Of a stretch of DNA of 64,000 nucleotides, positions 25,574 through 34,300 are shown in pieces (within the stretch, counting starts at the first letter, position 1; every line of letters starts with the position of its first letter). This DNA comes from Acidimicrobiales bacterium (GTDB lineage: Bacteria > Actinomycetota > Acidimicrobiia > Acidimicrobiales > SZUA-35), in NCBI GenBank assembly GCA_013003535.1, contig JABDIY010000024.1, forward strand, positions 1-64,000, written 5' to 3'. The position numbers were made by a program, and so were the translations under genes. The notes beneath the pieces are model-generated. The model was not told where the DNA came from. It ran no database searches and was given only the letters and a program-made list of their open reading frames with translations.

Positions 25574-27013
25574 CTAGACCGGCATTCCTGAAACCGACTT
25601 GACCTCGAGAAACTCTTCGATGCCCAACGGTCCTCCCTCGCGACCGTTGCCGGATTGTTTGTAGCCACCGAACGGTGCCCCTGGAGCACGATTGGCCCCA
25701 TTGAGTTGCACCATGCCGGCCCGCAACTGATGGCTCACTCGGCGGGCGCGCTCGGGGTCGCCGGTCTGAAGGTAGGCAGCCAAGCCGTAGGGCGTGTCGT
25801 TGGCGATCTCGACCGCTTCTTCTTCGGTGTCGAATGGAATCATGACCAGCACCGGTCCGAAGATCTCTTCCCGGGCAACTGTCATTTGATTGTTCACGTC
25901 GGCGAAAACAGTTGGTTTGGCGTAGTAGCCGGTTTCCAAACCTTCGGGTTTGCCTGGGCCGCCGCTCACCAGTCGAGCACCTTCATCGACCCCCTTCTGA
26001 ATCAGTGCCTGCACCTTCTCATACTGCACTGATGAGGAGAGCGGACCGATGTGACGACCTTCCTCGGCGGGATCTCCAACCGCAGTGGCATCCGCGGCCT
26101 CGGCGGCCAGCTTGACCGCCTCGTCATACACACTTCGCTCCACGAGCATTCGGGTGGGAGCATTGCAGGACTGGCCGGTGTTCATCATTACTGACGCAAC
26201 ACCGTGTTTGATGGCTTTGGGCAGATCGGCGTCGGCGAAGATCAGGTTTGGTGACTTGCCACCGAGCTCCAGCGAAACCCGGGTGATGTTCTCGGCCCCG
26301 GCTTGGGAGATGAGGCGACCGGCACGGGTGGATCCGGTGAAGGAGATCACGTCGACCTCGGGGTGGGCTGTGAGGGCCGACCCCGTGGTGGCACCGTCAC
26401 CGTTCACCAGGTTGAACACGCCCGTTGGGATACCGGCTTCGTCAACGAACTCAGCGAAGAGCATGGAAGACAGCGGTGCGATTTCTGATGGCTTCAACAC
26501 CATCGTGCATCCGGCGGCGAGGGCAGCGCCGACCTTCAACACCACCTGGTTCATTGGCCAGTTCCACGGGGTTATGAGCGCCGCCACGCCGATGGCCTCC
26601 CGAATCAACTGGTGCTCGGGAGCGTCCGGGTTTGGGATCTCCACCCACTGGATTTCGTCCAGTGACGCGATGAACGCCTTCAGGTGACCGAGGCCGGCCC
26701 CGGTTTGAGCTCGAGAAGAAAGCGACATCGGGGCGCCCATTTCGCGCGAGATCGCTTTTGCCATCTCGTCGCTTCGGCGGATGTAGACATCGGTCAGGGC
26801 GCTGAGGTAGTTGCGCCGTTGTTCCGGTGTGGTCATACTCCATGCCGGGAACGCCTTGCGGGCGGCCTTGGCGGCCTGGTCAATATGGTTGGCAGTGCCG
26901 ATAGAGATCTGCGTCAACACCTCCTCGGTTGCGGGGTTTATGACCTCGAGCGTTTCCGAGCCGCTAGGGGTAACCCATGCTCCATCGATGTAGAAATCGG
27001 TGTCTTCAGCCAT
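25574..27013 (-). CDS. Aldehyde dehydrogenase (class 1/2 superfamily)
   Basis: A 479-residue NAD(P)-dependent enzyme. Seen in order: N-terminal DFYIDGAWVTPSGSETLEVI, cofactor motif ALITPWNWPMNQVVLKVGAA, TGSTRAGRL, general base Glu in LELGGKSPNLIFADADL, nucleophile Cys in NTGQSCNAPTRM, EEIFGPVLVM, and PFGGYKQSGNGREGG. The acid product is formed from an unidentified aldehyde. GGAG lies 8 nt before ATG 27013; ATG 27019 is an alternative. It is divergent from the DUF202 pair across an unusual inverted repeat that may control it. Confidence 0.92.
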   Translation of the reverse strand: MAEDTDFYIDGAWVTPSGSETLEVINPATEEVLTQISIGTANHIDQAAKAARKAFPAWSMTTPEQRRNYLSALTDVYIRRSDEMAKAISREMGAPMSLSSRAQTGAGLGHLKAFIASLDEIQWVEIPNPDAPEHQLIREAIGVAALITPWNWPMNQVVLKVGAALAAGCTMVLKPSEIAPLSSMLFAEFVDEAGIPTGVFNLVNGDGATTGSALTAHPEVDVISFTGSTRAGRLISQAGAENITRVSLELGGKSPNLIFADADLPKAIKHGVASVMMNTGQSCNAPTRMLVERSVYDEAVKLAAEAADATAVGDPAEEGRHIGPLSSSVQYEKVQALIQKGVDEGARLVSGGPGKPEGLETGYYAKPTVFADVNNQMTVAREEIFGPVLVMIPFDTEEEAVEIANDTPYGLAAYLQTGDPERARRVSHQLRAGMVQLNGANRAPGAPFGGYKQSGNGREGGPLGIEEFLEVKSVSGMPV

Positions 27014-27075
27014 GTTCATTGCTCCGTTGCGGGGGATGGGAATTGTTGCTCAAGGCTAGCTTCGCCGCATTGAAT

Positions 27076-27157
27076 TCGAAATTCCTGTTCAGAACCACGA
27101 AACGGTGAAATTCCTGCTGGGACCCACAAAAAGTGTGGCTGTCAACAGGAATTTCGA
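27076..27157. promoter_or_regulatory. Widely spaced perfect inverted repeat with a third half-copy
   Basis: TCGAAATTCCTGTT (27076-27089) is the exact reverse complement of AACAGGAATTTCGA (27144-27157). A third copy of the core, GAAATTCCTG, lies at 27107-27116 in the orientation of the first. A fourth, weaker version overlaps the start of the next gene (from 27184). All lie in the gap between the divergent aldehyde dehydrogenase and DUF202 genes, which fits an array of operator half-sites or two binding sites joined by looping. Confidence 0.55.
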
Positions 27158-27183
27158 GGGGAATGTGGTCATAGGGTGACGGG

Positions 27184-27540
27184 GTGAAATTTCTTCCTGG
27201 CGACCCCCGCCGTGTCGGCCAAGAGCCGGATTATCGGTTCACCCTGGCCAACGAACGAACCTTCCTGGCGTGGGTACGAACCTCGCTGGCGCTGACCGCG
27301 GGCGGCTTAGGTGCGGTGAGTCTCCTCCCTGACTTTTATGGTTCGGAGTTCTTGGGGGTTCTGCTGCTGGTGCTCAGTTTCGCCACCGCCGCAACGTCGT
27401 ACCGCCGATGGGCCTTGAACGAGGCGGCGATGCGTCTGGCCCAACCGTTGCCGCCGTCTCGTTTGCCTCAACTGATGGCCATTGGCACCGCGCTTGTGGC
27501 GTTCGTGGCGGCCGCCTTGTTCGTGATCGACAGCGCCTAA
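27184..27540 (+). CDS. DUF202 membrane protein 1 (YidH-like)
   Basis: A 118-residue protein with three hydrophobic helices and the DUF202 entry motif LANERTFLAWVRTSLALTAG. The family is unassigned; E. coli YidH/YidG are examples of paired members. GTG at 27184 directly precedes the first motif. A second DUF202 gene follows 4 nt after its stop. Confidence 0.8.
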   Translation: MKFLPGDPRRVGQEPDYRFTLANERTFLAWVRTSLALTAGGLGAVSLLPDFYGSEFLGVLLLVLSFATAATSYRRWALNEAAMRLAQPLPPSRLPQLMAIGTALVAFVAAALFVIDSA

Positions 27541-27544
27541 TGTC

Positions 27545-27910
27545 ATGACCGATTCCCCGGGTCCCCGACCCGTCAACAGTGTTGGCGGTGGTCTCCAACA
27601 CGAGCGAACCAGTTTGGCGTGGGAGCGGACTGCGATCGCCATGATGGTGGCAGGGGTGGTCTTGGCCCGATACGCGGGTGAGACCGTCCATTTCACGCTG
27701 GGTTTTGCCGGCGTGGTGCAGACTTTCGCCGGTGGACTCCTGCTGGCCTGGGCCGGCCGTCACGATGACGATCTCCACAACCCGGCAACACCGGTCAGTG
27801 CGGTGCCCCAAGTTGGTCTGGCCAGAGTCGTGGGTCTCGGCACGGTGGGTTTCAGCGCGATCGCGTTGGTGCTCGGCCTCTACCTTTTTTTCGACCGAAT
27901 CGGTACGTGA
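27545..27910 (+). CDS. DUF202 membrane protein 2 (YidG-like)
   Basis: A 121-residue paralogue of the preceding gene with three hydrophobic helices and the motif LQHERTSLAWERTAIAMMVA. The two form a YidH/YidG-type pair, perhaps a heteromer. It converges on the PRC-barrel gene at 27944 with a 33-nt gap. Confidence 0.8.
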   Translation: MTDSPGPRPVNSVGGGLQHERTSLAWERTAIAMMVAGVVLARYAGETVHFTLGFAGVVQTFAGGLLLAWAGRHDDDLHNPATPVSAVPQVGLARVVGLGTVGFSAIALVLGLYLFFDRIGT

Positions 27911-27943
27911 GCGATGTGGGTACTTCAGTGACCAGTGCTCTAC

Positions 27944-28396
27944 TCAGGCCTCGGTTGGGGCATCGATGATCAAGGCGTAACTGCCCAACGACCGCATGCG
28001 ATCGGCGGGGACGAGCGTCTTCTTGCCCACCATCATCCCGACGATCTCGCCGGTACCGCCGTCGAACATGACGTCGTGCACCTTGCCAACGTCATACCCG
28101 GCCGTAGTGAGCACCCTGGTGCCACGAGCACGAATATCGCCTTTCACGGCTTCCTTTTCTCGTTCGTCGGGAGCTCGGGCTACATCGGCGCCTTCCACGA
28201 TGACCGCATCATCGCCGAAGGCGTTCACGTTGGCCCAGTCCACCAACTCGGCCTTTCCGCCCCTGCCACCAATCTGTATCGCAGTTACATGGCTGGCCGT
28301 AGTGTCGACCACGAAACTCTTCACCTTGCCGATCTCTTCGGCAGTGGTTTTGGCGATCACTTTGCGGCCGTCTGCGGCTCGAAATGACTGGCTCAC
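27944..28396 (-). CDS. PRC-barrel domain protein
   Basis: A 150-residue soluble protein in two similar halves: GRKVIAKTTAEEIGKVKSFVVD and GTRVLTTAGYDVGKVHDVMFDG, each a PRC-barrel beta unit. PRC barrels occur in RimM and photosynthetic reaction centre H chains and act in protein or RNA contact (family knowledge). GTG start has GAGGAG 7 nt upstream. It follows the second PRC gene after 2 nt, on the same strand. Confidence 0.78.
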   Translation of the reverse strand: MSQSFRAADGRKVIAKTTAEEIGKVKSFVVDTTASHVTAIQIGGRGGKAELVDWANVNAFGDDAVIVEGADVARAPDEREKEAVKGDIRARGTRVLTTAGYDVGKVHDVMFDGGTGEIVGMMVGKKTLVPADRMRSLGSYALIIDAPTEA

Positions 28397-28398
28397 AA

Positions 28399-28968
28399 TT
28401 ATTCTCCTCGGAGTTGGCCGGAGCGATAGGTGGCGACCGAGGCACCAAACCCGGCCAGATCGTTGGTGATGAAGGGTTCGAGTTCGGCTGGAACGAGGAG
28501 ATTCTCGCCGGAGATCGTCATCTGCTCCGTGATCGGAATGAACCGGGTCTCCTTGCTGTCGGCCTTCTTGACCTCGTACCCCACGGCGCTGGGCTCGCCG
28601 TCGGTTTCGATGACCACGCCAATGATTTCGCCAAGGTCGGACCCGTTGGCGCTCATGACCCTGTTACCGATGACGTGAACAGCGTTTTTTGGTGACACTA
28701 CGTCGCCGGCTTCTTCCTGCGCAGTGAGGTTGGCGACGGTGTTGATCATCACGGCATCGGCGCCGATTGCCGTGCAGTTTTCAATGAGGAGCACCTGTTT
28801 GAGCCGACCGGCGAGGAGACCGCGTTTGTTGAGCGTAAAGCCGTGGAGTTTGTGCTCGGCACCGTCATAAATGACGTCTCGGATTTCGGCGACGTCTTCA
28901 CCGGAGTCGATGCAGACAACCGGGAGGCCGGGAACGTCACCGGCCCGCATCAATGCTTTTACAGCCAT
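28399..28968 (-). CDS. Two-unit PRC-barrel protein
   Basis: A 189-residue protein with a first unit (VCIDSGEDVAEIRDVIYDGA, LHGFTLNKRGLLAGRLKQVL) and a second (HVIGNRVMSANGSDLGEIIG, VVIETDGEPSAVGYEVKKAD), both PRC-barrel-like. It probably regulates or scaffolds at a membrane or ribosome; no enzyme motif is present. GGAGG lies 6 nt before the ATG, inside the end of the small gene upstream. Confidence 0.78.
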   Translation of the reverse strand: MAVKALMRAGDVPGLPVVCIDSGEDVAEIRDVIYDGAEHKLHGFTLNKRGLLAGRLKQVLLIENCTAIGADAVMINTVANLTAQEEAGDVVSPKNAVHVIGNRVMSANGSDLGEIIGVVIETDGEPSAVGYEVKKADSKETRFIPITEQMTISGENLLVPAELEPFITNDLAGFGASVATYRSGQLRGE

Positions 28969-28969
28969 G

Positions 28970-29101
28970 TCAGTTCCTCCTGAACCTGGAGGATGTTGCC
29001 ATCACCGACCCCTTGCGGCGGCGGATTCGAAATGCGAGAGCGGCCACGATGATCAGGACCACTGCAATTGCTATGAGGATGATGAGTTGCGTTGTTGTCA
29101 T
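28970..29101 (-). CDS. Small single-helix membrane protein
   Basis: A 43-residue protein: polar start MTTTQ, one hydrophobic helix (about residues 6-23, IILIAIAVVLIIVAALAF), then a strongly basic RIRRRK that would stay in the cytoplasm. The stop is 1 nt from the start of the PRC-barrel gene, whose ribosome site lies within this frame, so the three genes form a unit. It resembles DUF6458/small envelope-stress proteins only in layout, and I cannot name a family. Confidence 0.6.
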   Translation of the reverse strand: MTTTQLIILIAIAVVLIIVAALAFRIRRRKGSVMATSSRFRRN

Positions 29102-29194
29102 GGGTTTTCGATTCTCTCGCCCAACGTAATGCCTACTTGAACGTTACCGTTCACCAGCGAAAACCGTAGATGTGAAGATCCTGATAGCGCCGCC

Positions 29195-30520
29195 CTAGAG
29201 CGAGTAGAGGCGGGGGAGCTCCAAGATGGCCGCCAACTCGTGGAGGGCCGCCGATGATTCCCGGGCCAGCGCCGGATCGGTCAAGTCGGCAGGGCTCAGC
29301 TCATCCCGGTAGTGCTCCCGCACCCACTGTTCCAGTTGGGCGAGCAACGCATCGTCTGCGAGAACCTTTCCGCTGAGTGCCTCCTGTTCGGCATCGGTGA
29401 GAACAACTCGGAGGCGAAGACACGCCGGCCCGCCGCCGTTTTGCATGCTCTCCTGAAGATCGAATGTTTGTACCCCGGCGATCGGGTTGGCTGGATCTGT
29501 CACTGCCCTGTCCAGATAGGCGGCCGTGGACTCGGTGGCCAAGACGTTGCTCGGGGCGATCAGCATCATCGTGCCGTTTGCCAACGTCACCAATTGGGAA
29601 TTGAACAAATAAGAAGAAATCGCATCGTGGAGCGGTACGGCGCTTTCGCTCACCTCGACAACGAGGGCATCGCCCAGTTGGCCATAGAGCTCCTCTGGCT
29701 GGTCGAAAGCATGTTCATGGGTGAAGAGGACATGCTGATTGACCACCGAGACAACGTCGTTGTGGAACGCTCCGGCGTCAATGGCGCGGGCGGACTGGCG
29801 GGCGAATATGACCCGGTCCGGGTCAAGACCGTGGCTGGTGCTGATCAACTCACCGGCCAGACGGCTCTGGCGCCGGGGGAAGCCGGTGGAGATCACGGGG
29901 TCCTCGGCGTCGCGCCCGTACACAAAGAGATGCGTTCCCTGCTTGTGGTGAGCGGCACTGAAACGACCGTGGTTGGCGGCCCCCTCGTCGGCGAAGGCGG
30001 CCGCCCCAGGCAGCGGGCGATGAACGCAGAAGCGCTCTTCTGATGCGAAGATCGTTCGGAGGATGTGGAAGGTCTGACGGGACTCGAATGACCGGTGTGT
30101 GGTTGAGCTCAAATTGGCGGGCGTGAAATGCACACGGCCATCGGCGGTGTCTGCCGATGGGGACACCGTGGCCGCATTGGCCGCCCACATCGGCGATGCC
30201 GACATCAAAAACGGCACCAGTGCTGGTTGCGTATCCGCAACCTCGCTCAGCGACACCGTTCCGCTGAATCCCAGCGATGCCAGAATCTCCGGGTCAGGCC
30301 GAATCTGCGGCGGGAGTATCCCTTGAGGAACCCCCAAATCTATCAGCGAGCGCATTTTCGCCAGCCCTTGAAGAGCGGCTCGACGCGGACTGGAGGTGGC
30401 CCCGGCGTTGCCCATCGAGGCCCGGTTCCCCAGTGAGAGACCGGCGTAGTTGTGCGTGGGACCCACAAGACCGTCGAAGTTGACCTCGGCCGCATTGGTG
30501 CTCCGTGGTGGTGAGCTCAC
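29195..30520 (-). CDS. astB: N-succinylarginine dihydrolase
   Basis: A 441-residue enzyme of the arginine succinyltransferase (AST) pathway that cleaves N2-succinylarginine to N2-succinylornithine, CO2 and two NH3. The N-terminal NFDGLVGPTHNYAGLSLGN is the family signature. The catalytic residues of the amidinotransferase fold are present: His in AFHNDVVSVVNQHVLF and nucleophile Cys367 in NGGGPACLRLRVVL. Length equals that of E. coli AstB (447). GTG start overlaps the astD stop by 4 nt. It is the last gene of the M20-astA-astD-astB unit. Confidence 0.96.
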   Translation of the reverse strand: MSSPPRSTNAAEVNFDGLVGPTHNYAGLSLGNRASMGNAGATSSPRRAALQGLAKMRSLIDLGVPQGILPPQIRPDPEILASLGFSGTVSLSEVADTQPALVPFLMSASPMWAANAATVSPSADTADGRVHFTPANLSSTTHRSFESRQTFHILRTIFASEERFCVHRPLPGAAAFADEGAANHGRFSAAHHKQGTHLFVYGRDAEDPVISTGFPRRQSRLAGELISTSHGLDPDRVIFARQSARAIDAGAFHNDVVSVVNQHVLFTHEHAFDQPEELYGQLGDALVVEVSESAVPLHDAISSYLFNSQLVTLANGTMMLIAPSNVLATESTAAYLDRAVTDPANPIAGVQTFDLQESMQNGGGPACLRLRVVLTDAEQEALSGKVLADDALLAQLEQWVREHYRDELSPADLTDPALARESSAALHELAAILELPRLYSL

Positions 30521-32010
30521 AGGGCCCCTCCCTGTATCTCGTTGGCCAAACCGGGCAGTGGCGAATCAGAGTCGGTGACCGAGGCATAGGTCACCATTGC
30601 CACTGGGTAGGAACAGAAGTCGGCGGCGGTCCAACCCGCGGGACGATGATTGCCGCTGGCGCCAACGCCGCCGAAGGGGAGTCGCCCCGACGCCCCGGTT
30701 GTGGGCGTGTTCCAGTTGATCACGCCCGCCCTGACGGTTTGCTGGAACTCTTGAAATTCTTCGGCGCTGGTACTGAGCAGTCCTGCTGCTAATCCGAAGT
30801 CGGTGGCTGTGGCCCGTCCAAACACTTCGTGCAAGTGCTCGAATCGCTGCACCGTAAGCACGGGCCCGAAGATTTCCTCATCGGGGATGGCGACGTGGTC
30901 GGCGTCGAGAATCGTTGGTCGCACGAAGCCGGTGCCGGGTATCGGTTCCCCCGGTCCGGTCAGTGCCGTTGCCCCGGATGCTACGAGATCGGTGATCGAA
31001 GCGCGAATGCTTGCCGCCGCCGCGGCGGAGACTACCGGTCCCAGAAACGGGGGTGGGTTGTCGTCGTACGCTCCAACTCTGAGGCGCATGGTGGTGTTTA
31101 CCAGGGCTTCTAGCAGATCATCCCCTTCAACCGAGCTGGGGATGTAGAGACGGCGAGCACATGTGCAGCGCTGCCCTGCAGTGAGGAAGGCCGAGCGGAT
31201 GATCGTGTTGACAGCAGCGCCAAGATCGTCCCAACTCGACGCTACGAGAGGATTGTTGCCACCCATCTCCAACGCCAAGAGGACATTTGGTCGATCGGCC
31301 AGCGCTCGGTGCAGGGCCCGTCCGGTGGCGACGCTGCCAGTGAAGGCGATCCCGTCCACGGCTCCGTCCACCAAAGCGGCGCCGACATCTCGCCCGCCGA
31401 TCACCAAGTTCAGTATCCCCGGCGGAAGGCCCGCCTTCTGAAGTAGATCCACATGGAATTGAGCGACCGCCGGGGTCAGTTCGCTGGGTTTGTAGACAAC
31501 GGCATTACCGGCCAAGAGCGCCGGGACGATCTGACCATTGGGTAGATGGGCTGGGAAGTTGAATGGTCCGAGTACGCCCATGACCCCGAGCGGGCGGTGG
31601 GAAAGTCGTGCTGTTTCGGAGAATTCCACGCTCGGCGTACGGTCTTTGTACGCCTCGATCGACAATGCCACCTTCCCCGCGACGGCGGCCACCTCTGTTG
31701 CCGCCTCCCATAGAGGCTTGCCCGTTTCACTGCTGATGAGAACTGCAAACTCCTCTTTGTTTTCGTTCACCAATTCTTCGAATCGGCGCAGAACCGCCTC
31801 CCGTTCATTCAGCGGAGTGTGGTCCCATGACGGCTGGGCCGAGCGGCTTGAGGCCAGGGCATCGGCCACGTCGCCGGCGGTGGCCTGGCCGGCCGACCAG
31901 ACGGTTCGACCGTCGGCGGGGTTGCCTGATGTCAGTTCCGGTCCTTTGCCCTGACGCCAGCGGCCGTCGATCGACACCGCCGAGGCTTCGGAATGCCCTT
32001 CTGAGATCAT
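30517..32010 (-). CDS. astD: N-succinylglutamate 5-semialdehyde dehydrogenase
   Basis: A 497-residue aldehyde dehydrogenase of the AST pathway that makes N-succinylglutamate with NAD+. The AstD-type cofactor motif VLGPFNFPAHLPNGQIVPAL (with FNFPAHLPNG) is typical, as are the Glu in LALEMGGNNPLV and Cys in TAGQRCTCARRLY. The ATG at 32010 overlaps the astA stop by 4 nt; a longer frame to 32121 would run inside astA. Its stop overlaps astB. A complete active site indicates a working enzyme. Confidence 0.95.
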   Translation of the reverse strand: MISEGHSEASAVSIDGRWRQGKGPELTSGNPADGRTVWSAGQATAGDVADALASSRSAQPSWDHTPLNEREAVLRRFEELVNENKEEFAVLISSETGKPLWEAATEVAAVAGKVALSIEAYKDRTPSVEFSETARLSHRPLGVMGVLGPFNFPAHLPNGQIVPALLAGNAVVYKPSELTPAVAQFHVDLLQKAGLPPGILNLVIGGRDVGAALVDGAVDGIAFTGSVATGRALHRALADRPNVLLALEMGGNNPLVASSWDDLGAAVNTIIRSAFLTAGQRCTCARRLYIPSSVEGDDLLEALVNTTMRLRVGAYDDNPPPFLGPVVSAAAAASIRASITDLVASGATALTGPGEPIPGTGFVRPTILDADHVAIPDEEIFGPVLTVQRFEHLHEVFGRATATDFGLAAGLLSTSAEEFQEFQQTVRAGVINWNTPTTGASGRLPFGGVGASGNHRPAGWTAADFCSYPVAMVTYASVTDSDSPLPGLANEIQGGAL

Positions 32011-33038
32011 GCTGGTCGTTCCAGTTGCGATGCGGCGAGAAGGGTTCCCTCCGTGGCCCCGAGGGCCGTGAGTGCCTCGGCGGCTATTCCGATCGCCGGG
32101 TCGTCGATCACGGCGTGACAACGTGTGACCCGGAATTCGGCGACGCTCGTGACCGACACCAATGCGTCCCGACCCTCTGTTCGGGCTTTTTCGTTTGTGA
32201 TGATTTGAGCAGGCGCGTGCCGATGGGTTTTCTTGGTGGTGAGTTGGTCGATCGAGGCGATCAGAGTGGGCCCACCGTCGATCGGGTCATACCGGCCGTT
32301 TGGTTCAAGACCTTCGCTGATGAGTAGGTGGAAGGCCGGCAGGGAGGCGGCGTTCACAGGGCCGAGGGACTCCAGTACCGGAGCCGTGAGGGGAAGCGTG
32401 TGGCCGGCCAACGCCTTCAGCTGGGAGGGGTCGGCGATCAACCCAAGCTCAGCGTCGATAGACGTCTTCCAATGGGGGGCAAAGTTTGATCCGAACCGGT
32501 CCCAGAACGGGGCGTGACCATCGGCGTCGACCCGGCCCCGCAGATGTGAGCTGATCGTAGTAGGGATCTGACTGCGGATGAGGTTCAAAAACACGAGTCG
32601 GCCCCGAGAAAGCAGCGTTCCCACCCGACGCCCTCGGGCATCGACGCCGAGAAAGCTGGAATTCAATTCGGTACGGGTCCATGGTTCGGAACTACTGCGC
32701 ATCACCAGACCGAGGCCATCCGGACTCGTGCCAACCCGGACCGACAGATCCGGAACCGATTGTTTGAAGGTGACACCGCTGATCCCGAGGGGTGTCCGGG
32801 TGACGGAATCGATGGCGAGAAACAACAGTCGTCGGTGCTCACCGTCGGCCAGCTGGAAGGAGCCGGTGGCCAGTTGAGCCAGCGTCTTGGCGCTGTGATC
32901 GCATAGTTCTTGGGTGGACTGGGGGGAGTCGGGTAGCGCGGTCATACCGATCGTTTCATCGACGGCATCACGGAGCAGTTCCCAGATTCCATCGGCGTCG
33001 GCGGCCCGTGCCGGGACGAGAACCACTTGGTTCTTCAT
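32007..33038 (-). CDS. astA: Arginine N-succinyltransferase
   Basis: A 343-residue enzyme of the AstA/AruFG family that transfers succinyl from succinyl-CoA to arginine, the first step of the AST pathway. Characteristic parts are VLVPARAADADGIWELL, the core SFLGVDARGRRVGTLLSRGR and SHLRGRVDADGHAPFWDRFG. Length is normal (344 in E. coli). A single astA rather than the split AruF/AruG pair of Pseudomonas is present. It overlaps the M20 gene upstream and astD downstream by 4 nt. Confidence 0.95.
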   Translation of the reverse strand: MKNQVVLVPARAADADGIWELLRDAVDETIGMTALPDSPQSTQELCDHSAKTLAQLATGSFQLADGEHRRLLFLAIDSVTRTPLGISGVTFKQSVPDLSVRVGTSPDGLGLVMRSSSEPWTRTELNSSFLGVDARGRRVGTLLSRGRLVFLNLIRSQIPTTISSHLRGRVDADGHAPFWDRFGSNFAPHWKTSIDAELGLIADPSQLKALAGHTLPLTAPVLESLGPVNAASLPAFHLLISEGLEPNGRYDPIDGGPTLIASIDQLTTKKTHRHAPAQIITNEKARTEGRDALVSVTSVAEFRVTRCHAVIDDPAIGIAAEALTALGATEGTLLAASQLERPA

Positions 33039-34228
33039 GCGACACTCCGTCGGTAGGCGCGCCGCAGGACTTCCACAACAACCGGAACGCGCTCCGCGAT
33101 GCTGCCCACTTCCGCGAACTCCTGCGAGCTGTGGATGTTTCCGCCGCAGATGCCGAGGCTGTCCACGTTGGGCAAGCCCGCTGCAGCTAGGTCATTGCCG
33201 TCGCAACAGCCGCCGGTATCCTCGGCGGCGATCTGAAGCCCCGCTTCGTCGGCGGCGCTGGCCACGTCGGCGAGAAGTTGATCCAGCGCGGGGGTTCGGG
33301 GCTTCGGGTCTCGACTCGAGCCCCAGATGAGCTCGATCTCCAGTTCGTGGGCGGCGGCCGTTCGGGCGGTGACCCGCTCGAACTGCTGGCGAATCCAGGC
33401 GCTGTCTTCGGCTGTGCCGACGCGCAGGTTGAAAGCCCCCATGGCGAAGTCGGGGACCACGTTGGTCGGTCCGCCACCCGAAATCCGACCGAAGTTGACG
33501 GTGACACCGTCGCGCTCGTTCAGCTCCTCCAGCGTGTCGATGAGTCGAGCCAGACCCCGCACGGCGGAGCGACCTTCGTGGTGGGCTCGACCGGCGTGAG
33601 CTGCTCGGCCGCGGACAACGGTGTGGCCGTTGAGCGTTCCCTTCCTCGCCCCGGCCACACCGCCCGATGGCAATGCCGGCTCGAAGCCAAGGCCGATGTT
33701 GCACCGGCCGGCTGCGGCCCGGAGAAGTGGTTGCGAGCCAACCGAGCCGACCTCCTCATCCGGGACAACCAGGAATTCCCAGCCGATCTGTTGGCCCCAC
33801 TCCACCGTTTCTACGTGGCGAAGGACCTCGGTGGCCAGCACCAGACCGCCCTTGCAGTCGGCCACGCCAGGCCCGTGAAGTCTGTGATTTGAAACAGCTA
33901 CGGTCTGGAACGGATGCTCGGCTGGAAACACTGTGTCCAAATGACCGAAGAGGCAAACTTGAAAAGGGGTGTCAGCCCGTTTGGTAACACGAAGGGCGTT
34001 GCCGACCGGGCGGCTGGTTTGCTCCCCGTTTTCAGTCACTATCGGCGTCGGGTCAACGGGAACCATCTCCACCCGATCGGGCCGCAATGCTTCCACCTGC
34101 TCAGCGAGGCGTTCAGCGCAGCGGTTGACGCCGTCGGGATTGTGCGTTCCGGAGTTGATCTCGGCAAGCGCAACGACGTTGGCGATGAGTTCGTCGAGTC
34201 TTCCGGTGAGCTGCTCCCGCAGGGTCAT
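33035..34228 (-). CDS. M20-family metallohydrolase, candidate N-succinylglutamate desuccinylase
   Basis: A 397-residue zinc peptidase/deacylase of the M20 (CPG2/ArgE-like) family. Metal and catalytic motifs: FGHLDTVFPA (His, Asp), GPGVADCKGGLVLATEVL (bridging Asp), VVPDEEVGS (catalytic Glu pair) and a late NIHSSQEF (His). It is the first gene of the AST operon and overlaps astA by 4 nt. In E. coli the last AST step uses AstE, an unrelated M14-type enzyme. This M20 enzyme most likely replaces it and frees succinate from N-succinylglutamate (inference). ATG at 34228 is chosen; upstream in-frame sequence reads into the promoter of the fur gene. Confidence 0.88.
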   Translation of the reverse strand: MTLREQLTGRLDELIANVVALAEINSGTHNPDGVNRCAERLAEQVEALRPDRVEMVPVDPTPIVTENGEQTSRPVGNALRVTKRADTPFQVCLFGHLDTVFPAEHPFQTVAVSNHRLHGPGVADCKGGLVLATEVLRHVETVEWGQQIGWEFLVVPDEEVGSVGSQPLLRAAAGRCNIGLGFEPALPSGGVAGARKGTLNGHTVVRGRAAHAGRAHHEGRSAVRGLARLIDTLEELNERDGVTVNFGRISGGGPTNVVPDFAMGAFNLRVGTAEDSAWIRQQFERVTARTAAAHELEIELIWGSSRDPKPRTPALDQLLADVASAADEAGLQIAAEDTGGCCDGNDLAAAGLPNVDSLGICGGNIHSSQEFAEVGSIAERVPVVVEVLRRAYRRSVA

Positions 34229-34300
34229 GCGCGTGAGGGTAGTAGTGGTCGGGCGCCGTTTCTCCGACCTCCGAACTTTGCTTCCAATACAATCTTCGTG

